From Akkermansiaceae bacterium (GTDB lineage: Bacteria; Verrucomicrobiota; Verrucomicrobiia; Verrucomicrobiales; Akkermansiaceae), in contig CAILVZ010000380.1 in NCBI GenBank assembly GCA_903837825.1, positions 1-32,307 on the forward strand: a stretch of DNA of 32,307 nt. The letters are read 5' to 3'. Positions within the stretch are counted from its first letter, which is position 1, and the number at the start of each line of letters is the position of its first letter. Below the pieces are notes generated by a model. It did not search any database and was not told the DNA's origin. It was given only the letters and a program-made list of their open reading frames with translations. Positions 9,284 to 15,693 of this stretch are shown here, one piece after another. Made by a program: the position numbers and the translations under genes.

Positions 9284-9475
9284 ATGAAGCGTTACTTCGG
9301 ATTATTTCTTCTTGGGTTGGCGGCGTCTTTTGGATTGGTTTCCTGCGCGGGAGAGCCGGAAAGAAAGCCAGTCGGCCCAGTTTCGGATACGAGCAAGATC
9401 CCATGGAACACTCCGATTGCTGGCCAAGGCCAAGGGCAATTCGGAATGATGCCGCAAAATCAATACCGCCGCTAA
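9284..9475 (+). CDS. Small lipoprotein
   Basis: This 63-aa protein begins MKRYFGLFLLGLAASFG and has the lipobox LVSC at residues 19-22. It is therefore expected to be exported, cleaved before C22 and lipid-anchored. The mature part is about 40 residues, Gly/Gln/Pro-rich, ending GMMPQNQYRR, with no recognisable domain. I took the ATG at 9284 because it gives a well-formed signal peptide; an upstream ATG at 9251 lies inside the terminator hairpin. The stop lies 11 bp from the convergent rlmH stop. Small lipoproteins of this kind are common but poorly characterised. Confidence 0.7.
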   Translation: MKRYFGLFLLGLAASFGLVSCAGEPERKPVGPVSDTSKIPWNTPIAGQGQGQFGMMPQNQYRR

Positions 9476-9486
9476 GCGCTCAGCGT

Positions 9487-9930
9487 TCAGTCGCGGTGGT
9501 AGGGCGCGCCACTCTTGAGCGAGGCGACCCGGTACAATTGCTCTAACAGGACAAGCAGTGCGAGTTCGTGCTGCAGCGTGAAAGGGGAAAGCGTTAGAAT
9601 CAGGTCACAATTCGCGCGGAGCGCTTCGTTGTGCCCATCGGCCGCACCGATCAGGAAAGCTACGGATTTTACATCGCCCCGCATTTCGAGCGCATCGAAC
9701 CGCTCGGCAAATTTTCGAGTGGTGAGGCATTCGCCGCGTTCATCGAGGGCGATGCGGAAGCATCCTTGCGAACGTTCTAACAGCCGTTCGGAAACCTCGT
9801 CACGATCTCCAGCCTTCACCACGATCAATTCATAGCCTCCAAACCGGGACAGGCGTTTGGTATACTCGTCGACCCCCGCCTTGGCGTAGGCGAGTGCGGG
9901 TTTGCCTGCGACGATGATTCGGATTTGCAT
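9487..9930 (-). CDS. rlmH: 23S rRNA pseudouridine-1915 N3-methyltransferase
   Basis: This 147-aa SPOUT-type methyltransferase uses SAM to methylate pseudouridine 1915 in helix 69 of 23S rRNA. It begins MQIRIIVAGKPALAYAK. The SAM-binding knot includes AFLIGAADGH, where the usual form is F.IGG..G, so the second Gly is replaced by Ala. The C-terminal signature LSPFTLQHELALLVLLEQLYR...SGAPYH is diagnostic of RlmH. The ATG at 9930 is chosen because upstream residues in frame do not resemble the family. Its start is divergent from the methyltransferase gene, about 67 bp away. The length is near the usual 155 aa. Confidence 0.9.
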   Translation of the reverse strand: MQIRIIVAGKPALAYAKAGVDEYTKRLSRFGGYELIVVKAGDRDEVSERLLERSQGCFRIALDERGECLTTRKFAERFDALEMRGDVKSVAFLIGAADGHNEALRANCDLILTLSPFTLQHELALLVLLEQLYRVASLKSGAPYHRD

Positions 9931-9997
9931 GATCTGGATTGAAGCTTGCTCGATTCCGCCCGCTCCGCCAATGTCAAATCGACAGTCAATCGCACTC

Positions 9998-10741
9998 ATG
10001 AGTTCCATCTACGAATCCGACAAAATCTTAGCGGAATACCTTTTATTTCACTTCGGCGCAGCAGCGGAAATTCTCCCATCGGATCGCATCTGGCCGGCGG
10101 GCATGGATGAGGCGCTGGATTTCCCGGTTCGCACGGTCGCCCACTTTTCCAAGGAAACTGTGAAACGTGGACTCGATCTCGGTTGTGCCGTCGGGCGGTC
10201 CGCCTTCGAGATGGCACGCACCTGTGCGGAAGTGGTGGGCATCGATTTTTCCCACGCTTTCATCCGAGCAGCCGAATCGTTGCGGCGCGGAGAGGTGTTG
10301 GGCTATGACCGCCGCGAAGAAGCGACGGTGCAGACTCGCTTGGAAGCGAAGTTGCCTGACGGCTTGGATCTCACCGGCCTGAGATTTTGCCAAGGGGATG
10401 CGATGCATCTGCCGAGCGATCTGGGTGCGTTTGATCGGGTGCATGCGGCGAATTTGCTCTGCCGCTTGCCACAACCGGGCTTGCTGTTAGATCGGCTTCC
10501 GGAATTGGTGAACCCCGGTGGCGAGCTGGTGCTGGCCACGCCGTGCACCTGGCTCGAGGAATTCACCCCGCCCGAACAATGGCCGGTGAACGGGACGCTC
10601 GATTGGTTAGAATCGGCGCTGTCTCCCGCTTTTGACTTGATTCGCCAGACCGAAGAACCGTTTCTCATCCGTGAGACCGCTCGCAAATTTCAGTGGACGT
10701 CATCGATGGTGACCGTCTGGCGGCGCCATGCGAGGCTTTGA
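9998..10741 (+). CDS. Putative 4-mercaptohistidine N1-methyltransferase (OvoA C-terminal-like)
   Basis: This 247-aa class I SAM methyltransferase matches the OvoA C-terminal family in detail. YESDKILAEYLLFHFG lies at the N-terminus, LDLGCAVGRSAFE (59-71) is the SAM-binding loop, and GIDFSHAFI follows. AANLLCRLPQP, LVLATPCTWLEEFTP and a terminal ETARKFQW...TVWRRH complete the match. In ovothiol synthesis this domain methylates the imidazole nitrogen of 4-mercaptohistidine and is often fused to the sulfoxide synthase OvoA. Here it stands alone, and no OvoA sulfoxide synthase or PLP lyase OvoB is in the window. The ATG at 9998 gives the family's usual N-terminus. Its TGA stop is formed with the first bases of the 26-bp repeat. 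Family membership is confident; activity in ovothiol synthesis is inference. Confidence 0.82.
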   Translation: MSSIYESDKILAEYLLFHFGAAAEILPSDRIWPAGMDEALDFPVRTVAHFSKETVKRGLDLGCAVGRSAFEMARTCAEVVGIDFSHAFIRAAESLRRGEVLGYDRREEATVQTRLEAKLPDGLDLTGLRFCQGDAMHLPSDLGAFDRVHAANLLCRLPQPGLLLDRLPELVNPGGELVLATPCTWLEEFTPPEQWPVNGTLDWLESALSPAFDLIRQTEEPFLIRETARKFQWTSSMVTVWRRHARL

Positions 10742-10765
10742 TTGCCGGCAATCGATTCGTGCAGT
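10740..10765. repeat. 26-bp direct repeat, copy 1, with 14-bp palindrome
   Basis: The repeat starts with the perfect palindrome GATTGCCGGCAATC and is followed by GATTCGTGCAGT. It matches the copy at 11480-11505 at 25 of 26 positions, in the same orientation, 740 bp away. Its first two bases complete the methyltransferase stop codon. Confidence 0.9.
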
Positions 10766-10802
10766 GCGCGAGAGAAGGGAAATCGCACCCGGATGGATGA
10801 AA

Positions 10803-11103
10803 TTATGCCGATGGAGTGCGCTCGATCCAGTATTCGGGTCGTCTGGCACTGTGAGCAATGGCAAGGATCCAAATGATCTCGGAGTGGATCATGTATGCGA
10901 CGTAATAGGGGAATACCTTCAGATTCACGCGACGATAGCCGTTCGGACGCACGTTGGGCAGCTCCGGATGATTCTCGATCCAAACGGTCGCTGCTTGCAC
11001 TTCTTGCCTGAAGCGGACGCCCAGGCCGGATTCGATACCATTCGAAATGGGCGATGGCGTCTGCAAATTCTGCCGTCGCATCGTCAAGAATCTGCAGAAT
11101 CAT
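10803..11103 (-). pseudogene. ParE/RelE-type toxin, frameshifted
   Basis: Two reading frames together spell a ParE/RelE-family toxin. From the ATG at 11103 the first frame gives MILQILDDATAEFADAIAHF followed by EWYRIRPG. The second frame takes over at GLGVRFRQEVQAA and continues with LPNVRPNGYRRVNLKVFPYYVAYMI, then a terminal SARRPEYWIER. In intact family members the 'EWY...PGLG.RF..EV' stretch is continuous, so a +1-insertion-type or 2-base-loss event lies near 11027-11045. Intact toxins inhibit gyrase (ParE) or cleave mRNA (RelE). The start overlaps the antitoxin stop as ATGA, the normal arrangement. A shorter frame beginning at 11087 lacks a family-like N-terminus and is not convincing as a functional toxin. 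Programmed frameshifting or a sequencing error cannot be excluded. Confidence 0.75.
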
Positions 11104-11327
11104 GCTGGATAAAGTTTCTTGAACTGGGCGAGGACCTCGGTAAGAGCACTGGATTTGGCAGTGCCGTTTAGCACCGTTTTCATCCGTGCGGCGATTTCCT
11201 CGTTCCATGCCGTTTCTACCTCAGGGGAAAAATCCTGATCGGACTCAGATGCATCAAGAAGAATACGGGCCAGCTTTAGTCTCTGAGCGGATGGCAATTC
11301 GAGACAATCCTTGGTAAGTTCGGCCAT
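11100..11327 (-). CDS. Antitoxin, addiction-module component family
   Basis: This 75-aa protein resembles the 'putative addiction module component' antitoxins (TIGR02574-like). The helical pattern LPSAQRLKLARILLDA is followed by an acidic linker and AWNEEIAARMKTVLNG, and the protein ends TEVLAQFKKLYPA, where the family normally ends '.EV....R..L'. These proteins bind and neutralise a ParE/RelE-type toxin encoded immediately downstream and usually repress their own operon. The stop overlaps the toxin ATG by 4 bp. The antitoxin itself looks intact although its toxin is frameshifted. The pair sits inside the 26-bp repeats. Confidence 0.8.
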   Translation of the reverse strand: MAELTKDCLELPSAQRLKLARILLDASESDQDFSPEVETAWNEEIAARMKTVLNGTAKSSALTEVLAQFKKLYPA

Positions 11328-11479
11328 GGCTTTTATTCAATGACAGTTACCTCTTTTTAGGCGCTTTGGTAAGCTGAAGGACGATGAAACCGCTGCGTTG
11401 GCACGGCATTTATGCATTGGAACCGTTCCCAGTTCGGGCCGCTGCTGCGATCATTCATTTTCCCAAACAAATGGTGTGC

Positions 11480-11505
11480 GATTGCCGGCAATCGATTCGC
11501 GCAGT
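11480..11505. repeat. 26-bp direct repeat, copy 2, with 14-bp palindrome
   Basis: This copy differs from the one at 10740-10765 by a single T-to-C change (position 11500). The palindrome GATTGCCGGCAATC is extended by one C/G pair here. Its last base is shared with the stop codon of the M23 peptidase, so the two copies abut the ends of the two convergent flanking genes. Confidence 0.9.
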
Positions 11506-12242
11506 CACCGCAACGAGTCCGTTGCCCGGAGGAGCTTCGCGAGAGGCGATGGGGAGAGGTCGTGGGCTACGGCATTTCGCAGCGTATTCACCCATTTCGC
11601 GGGGTTTAACCGATTGAGCGGGTTCATGGAATATCCCGGGCCGATCTCGATGCCGTCGCCTGTGCGGAGTTCGAAGTGGAGGTGTGCCGGATAGTTTCCA
11701 TTGGCCGTGCCCACGGCACCCACGCGTTCGCCCCGCGCGACGAGTGCGCCCGGGCGCGTGGCGATCTCGCTCAAGTGGGCATACATCGATTCAATGGACC
11801 GACCGTCTGCCAAGCGATGGGCGATGACCACGACGTTTCCCCAGCCTGGCGATGGCTCCCCGGCGTAGACCACGAGACCATCCGCGATGCTGAATACTGG
11901 GTCGCCGAGGTCGGTGTTCATCCCGCCGATGCCGTTGAGGTCGTCGCCCATGTGGTGGCCACCGCGTAGGTCGTTCATGTCCCAAAACTTCTGGGCGTTG
12001 TAGATCCACCCGGCGTGGTTCGATCCGAGCGGGGGATCGAAGCGCTGCGCGACGGGGATTTGTGCCGTTTGCCAAGCCGGTCGGAAATCGAAGCGATGAT
12101 CCAAGGGCGCCCCTTGCGGCATCGGCAGGGGCATTCCTGCTACGGTGGGAGGATTTCTGGTGAGAATCCAAGCACCAGCCGCCGCTCCGATCAGCACAAG
12201 AGTGGTGAGGAGGATCCATAAGTTCCGCGTGCGCTTGAGCAT
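11505..12242 (-). CDS. M23 family (LytM-like) peptidase
   Basis: This 245-aa protein has an N-terminal hydrophobic helix (residues 8-27, signal anchor or signal peptide) and a LytM domain in residues 95-220. The zinc site is recognisable as H97-x-G-x-D101 (in HHMGDDLNG) and H187-x-H189 (in HLHFE), with a catalytic-type H156 in YAHL. These enzymes cut peptide cross-bridges of peptidoglycan in the periplasm; the full residue set suggests an active enzyme rather than a degenerate activator. The insertion GGMNTDLGDPVFSIADGLVVYAG is the normal beta-hairpin edge. The ATG at 12242 gives MLKRTRNLWILLTTLVL; upstream codons lack signal-peptide character. It is divergent from the fusion gene at 12395. 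Confidence 0.87.
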   Translation of the reverse strand: MLKRTRNLWILLTTLVLIGAAAGAWILTRNPPTVAGMPLPMPQGAPLDHRFDFRPAWQTAQIPVAQRFDPPLGSNHAGWIYNAQKFWDMNDLRGGHHMGDDLNGIGGMNTDLGDPVFSIADGLVVYAGEPSPGWGNVVVIAHRLADGRSIESMYAHLSEIATRPGALVARGERVGAVGTANGNYPAHLHFELRTGDGIEIGPGYSMNPLNRLNPAKWVNTLRNAVAHDLSPSPLAKLLRATDSLR

Positions 12243-12336
12243 GAATGACTTGGCAGGTTGGGGGTTCCTCAACCCTAGACGCAAATGGAACGGGCCGCCA
12301 AGCTGCGTGAGTTGAATTTTGCAATTTTGATTTGAT

Positions 12337-12375
12337 GTCTGGGGCGGTGCGCGTGCATTGCCCCAGACTTTTTTT
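12337..12375 (+). terminator. Strong rho-independent terminator in leader of phosphatase-sulfotransferase gene
   Basis: GTCTGGGGC (12337-12345) pairs perfectly with GCCCCAGAC (12360-12368) around a 14-base loop, followed by seven T residues (12369-12375). It is 19 bp before the ATG at 12395. No plus-strand gene lies within the preceding 1.5 kb, so it terminates either a leader transcript (attenuator) or an unannotated small RNA starting in 12243-12330. Confidence 0.85.
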
Positions 12376-12394
12376 ATTCCATTCGCCATTTCCC

Positions 12395-15307
12395 ATGACC
12401 GCCGTTTCTGCGCCGTCTGCCCGCAAAGTTCTCCTGATCGGCTGGGATGCCGCTGACTGGAAAGTGATCCACCCGCTGCTGGATGCGGGGAAGATGCCGA
12501 ATCTGGCGCGCTTCCTGGAGCAGGGGGTGATGGGCAACATTGCGACGCTGCAGCCGTGTTTGTCGCCGATGCTGTGGACCTCGATCGCGACAGGCAAGCG
12601 GCCCTACAAACACGGGATCCACGGGTTTTCTGAGCCCGATCCCGTCAGTGGTGGCATCCGCCCGGTGACGAATCTTTCGCGCAAGACCAAGGCGATTTGG
12701 AACATTCTCAATCAGAACGACAAGAACACCATCACCGTCGGCTGGTGGCCATCCAATCCGGCCGAGCCGCTGAGCAAGGGGGTGATGGTTTCCAACGATT
12801 ACCAGACGGCTCACGGTCCGCCGGAACCGTGGCCGCTCAAGCCGGGGACGATCCATCCCGAGCGCTTGGAGAAACATTTGACCGAGCTGCGGTTCCATCC
12901 ATCCGAGTTGAACGAGGACGATCTACGGGCGTTCTTGCCAGGGCTCGAGGGGATGTCGCGCGAGGAGCTGGACAAGGCGGAGAAGGATCCGCGGATGCAG
13001 TCGCTGATGAAGACGATCGCCGATTGTACATCGATTCATTCGGCGGCCACTGCGTTGATCCAGAACGAGCCGTGGGACTTGATGTGCGTGTATTACGACG
13101 CGATCGACCACTTTGGTCATGCGTTCATGAAATACCATCCGCCGCAGCGGCCGCAGGTGGATGATTGGGATTATCGGGTTTTCAACCACTGCGTCGAGGC
13201 GGGCTACCGCTATCACGACGCGATGCTGGGCACCTTGTTGCAGTTGGCGGGCGAGGACACGACCGTGATCCTGATGTCGGACCACGGGTTTCATCCGGAC
13301 GACCTGCGATTGAATACCGTCCCGCGTGAACCTGCGGGGCCCGCCGCCGAGCACCGGCAGTTTGGGATATTCGCGGCCAAAGGCCCGGGTCTAAGGCAGG
13401 ACGAGCGCATCTACGGCGCGAACCTGCTGGATATTTGCCCGACGCTGTTGCACCTGTTTGGATTGCCAGTGGGCGAAGACATGGATGGGCGGGTGCTGAT
13501 GGATCTTTACGATCCGCAGCAGGGAACACCCGCCGCCGTCGAGCGCATTCCGAGCTGGGACGAGGTTGCGGGGGATCACGGGATGCACCCGCCTGACCGG
13601 CAAATCGCGCCGGTGGATTCCAAGGCAGCGCTCGATCAACTCGTCGCGCTCGGCTACATCGACGCGCCGGACGCGGATCAATCGACGGCCTTGGATCAAA
13701 CCGTGCGTGAGTTGGATTACAATTTGGCGCAATCGTACATCGATGGCGGGATTTATACCGAGGCGGTCGTGCTGTTGGAACGGCTTTACGCCACGTGGCC
13801 GATGGAGCACCGCTTCGGCTTCAAGCTGGCGACGTGTTATCAGAGCCAGGGGCGCCCCGCCGATTTGCGGGCACTGGTGGCGACCGTGAGCGAGCGCCGC
13901 TTGCAGGAGGCCGAAGAGGCGGTGGCGATTCTCAAGGAGAAAGCACCTGCGGACGAGGCGGCTGGACTGGCCGAGAAGGAGCGCATCGAGGCGATGGGCG
14001 ATGACGAAAAAGAGAAGTTTTATCGTGAGCGCCGCGAGTTGCTGGCCAAGACGCGGCCGAATTTGTTTTCGCTGCGGTACTTGGAAGCCAGCGCCGACTT
14101 TGCGGAGAAGAAATTTGAGGAGGCGCTGGAGAAGCTCGAATCGCTGGACAGCGACTTTGGGGCGCGCCGCAATGCGCTGACGCTGCGAGGCGAAGTTTTG
14201 CAACGGTTGCAACGCTGGCCTGAGGCCAGCGCTGCGTTCGAGGAAGCGCTGAGTTTCGACCGCGAGGCGCCGGGTCCGCTGCTCGGGTTGGCGCGGACGG
14301 CAATGGCGGCGCGCGATTTCCCGGCGGTCATCGAGCACGCGCAGGCCTCGTTGGGACTGCTCTATTTCCAGCCACGCGCCCACTACCTGCTGGGACTGGC
14401 GCATTTCCGGATGGGCAATCTGGCCGAAGCGGAACAAGCATTCGTCACCTGCATCACGCAAGCACCCTTGTTCACTGCCGCGCTGCGGATGCTGGCGCAG
14501 ATCGCCCGCCTCAGCGGGGCGGATGCAATCGTTCAGAGCCAATGGCACCTCCAGCTGAGAATTGCCCGCCAGCGGCAAAGTGAACTCCAACAATCCCACC
14601 AAGCGGAAATCAAGGGGCTTCATCAGCAAAGCCTGCGGAGCGGCGATGACCCAAAGAACCGCCCGATGCCCGAGCTCGTGCCGCGTCCAGAAGTCCTCGC
14701 GGATGTGGCCGAGGAGGAAATCATCACGATTGTCAGCGGTCTGCCTCGCTCCGGAACCTCGCTGTTGATGCAGGTCCTCCAAGCCGCTGGAATCTCTGCT
14801 TTCACCGACGGGAAGCGCCAAGCGGACGCCTCGAACGAGCGCGGATACTACGAACACGAAAAGGTCGGCAACCTCCTGAAATCCACGGACAAGTCGTGGT
14901 TGCTCGATGCCCGGGGTAAGTCGCTGAAAGTGGTCGCCCCGCTGCTGGCGGCCCTGCCAATTAGAATTCAAGAGACAACCTCCAACATTCAGAATCTTCA
15001 TTACCGCGTGCTCTTCATCGAGCGTGAAATGGAGGAAATTCTAACAAGTCAGGAGACCATGCTCGACCGACTCGGCAAAGGCACCTCGAGCGGCGCAGAC
15101 ATCGCCAAGGCCTACCTGCAACAAGTCCGCCACGCCAAGACTTGGCTCTGTGGGCGTGGCATTTCGGCGCTCAGTGTGTCCCACGCCGACTTGGTCCACC
15201 GCACGGATCAAGTCTTGCCGCAGATCGCCGCTTTCCTCGGCAAGCCCGAGCAAGTCGAAGCAATGAAGGCGGTGATCGATCCGGCGCTTCACCGCGTCCG
15301 GAAATGA
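12395..15307 (+). CDS. Alkaline-phosphatase-superfamily / TPR / sulfotransferase fusion protein
   Basis: This 970-aa protein joins three parts. Residues 10-400 are a type I phosphodiesterase/nucleotide pyrophosphatase-like domain. Its metal ligands are visible as D18 (IGWDAADW), D238/H242 (DHFGH), D296-H297 (SDHG) and the H of AEHRQFG, with a probable Ser/Thr nucleophile near S57 (CLSPMLWTS...TG). Residues about 438-735 are TPR repeats (LDYNLAQSYIDGGIYTEAV; HYLLGLAHFRMGNLAEAEQAF). After a charged linker, residues 776-970 resemble a sulfotransferase, with the PAPS-binding loop IVSGLPRSGTSLL (779-791) and a terminal helix region. No signal peptide is evident, so it is predicted cytoplasmic. The ATG at 12395 follows the leader terminator. 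Substrates are unknown; the pairing of a phospho/sulfo-ester hydrolase fold with a sulfotransferase is notable. Confidence 0.8.
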   Translation: MTAVSAPSARKVLLIGWDAADWKVIHPLLDAGKMPNLARFLEQGVMGNIATLQPCLSPMLWTSIATGKRPYKHGIHGFSEPDPVSGGIRPVTNLSRKTKAIWNILNQNDKNTITVGWWPSNPAEPLSKGVMVSNDYQTAHGPPEPWPLKPGTIHPERLEKHLTELRFHPSELNEDDLRAFLPGLEGMSREELDKAEKDPRMQSLMKTIADCTSIHSAATALIQNEPWDLMCVYYDAIDHFGHAFMKYHPPQRPQVDDWDYRVFNHCVEAGYRYHDAMLGTLLQLAGEDTTVILMSDHGFHPDDLRLNTVPREPAGPAAEHRQFGIFAAKGPGLRQDERIYGANLLDICPTLLHLFGLPVGEDMDGRVLMDLYDPQQGTPAAVERIPSWDEVAGDHGMHPPDRQIAPVDSKAALDQLVALGYIDAPDADQSTALDQTVRELDYNLAQSYIDGGIYTEAVVLLERLYATWPMEHRFGFKLATCYQSQGRPADLRALVATVSERRLQEAEEAVAILKEKAPADEAAGLAEKERIEAMGDDEKEKFYRERRELLAKTRPNLFSLRYLEASADFAEKKFEEALEKLESLDSDFGARRNALTLRGEVLQRLQRWPEASAAFEEALSFDREAPGPLLGLARTAMAARDFPAVIEHAQASLGLLYFQPRAHYLLGLAHFRMGNLAEAEQAFVTCITQAPLFTAALRMLAQIARLSGADAIVQSQWHLQLRIARQRQSELQQSHQAEIKGLHQQSLRSGDDPKNRPMPELVPRPEVLADVAEEEIITIVSGLPRSGTSLLMQVLQAAGISAFTDGKRQADASNERGYYEHEKVGNLLKSTDKSWLLDARGKSLKVVAPLLAALPIRIQETTSNIQNLHYRVLFIEREMEEILTSQETMLDRLGKGTSSGADIAKAYLQQVRHAKTWLCGRGISALSVSHADLVHRTDQVLPQIAAFLGKPEQVEAMKAVIDPALHRVRK

Positions 15308-15537
15308 TTGGCGTTTGGAGATGGCGGAAATTCGGCGGCGATGTCATGGATTCTGGCGCAACGCGTGCCTACGAAGAACCCCAAAAAGAGGCTTGCCCGA
15401 CCGCGGTTGGTGGCTTATATCAAGGCCGTAGATGCATTCTTGGTGGGGTCAGGCTTCCTCCCAATCTCACCCGTTTTGCATAGATTCTCGGCACCCGCCG
15501 CTCAATGATTTCCTTGGAACGATCCGTCATGAACCTC

Positions 15538-15562
15538 AAAACCAATCGCATCGATTGGTTTT
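15538..15562. terminator. Perfect symmetrical hairpin (possible bidirectional terminator or leader structure)
   Basis: AAAACCAATCG (15538-15548) pairs exactly with CGATTGGTTTT (15552-15562) around the three-base loop CAT. A/T ends on both sides suit a terminator on either strand, but the T run is only four bases and is followed by C residues. It lies 230 bp after the fusion gene and 130 bp before infC. Confidence 0.45.
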
Positions 15563-15680
15563 CCCCCGCTGTCTCCGATCTATGATCCGGCGTCTGGTCC
15601 ATCGTTCTGCATCCCTCTTCGCATCGTTTTCGTGCGGCGGCTTTGGTCGTTCGTGCCGCGATGCGTCGCATCTACCCACT

Positions 15681-15685
15681 GGAGG
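15681..15685 (+). promoter_or_regulatory. Shine-Dalgarno that fixes the infC start
   Basis: GGAGG ends 8 bases before an ATC codon (15694). No ribosome binding sequence precedes the in-frame ATG at 15661 or the TTG at 15643, so this site supports a non-AUG initiator for infC. Confidence 0.7.
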
Positions 15686-15693
15686 ACAACACC

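Larger units (their letters stand above)
15308..15693. other. infC upstream region, no clear gene
   Basis: This 386-bp stretch holds only short frames without recognisable protein features; the best (15308-15508, 66 aa, Arg/Lys-rich) cannot be supported as a gene. It contains a perfect 11-bp stem hairpin at 15538-15562, and a GGAGG Shine-Dalgarno sequence at 15681-15685 for infC. Confidence 0.55.

Noticed and set aside
10728-11171. A 147-aa plus-strand frame across the toxin-antitoxin region
   Set aside because: It is antisense to the toxin, whose motifs read clearly on the minus strand.
13391-15001. A 536-aa minus-strand open frame
   Set aside because: It is the complement of the phosphatase-TPR-sulfotransferase gene in high-GC DNA, is rich in Arg/Gln/Leu and shows no motif.
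15308-15508. A 66-aa open frame before infC
   Set aside because: No recognisable domain, no ribosome binding site, and it starts right at the previous stop; not enough to call a gene.
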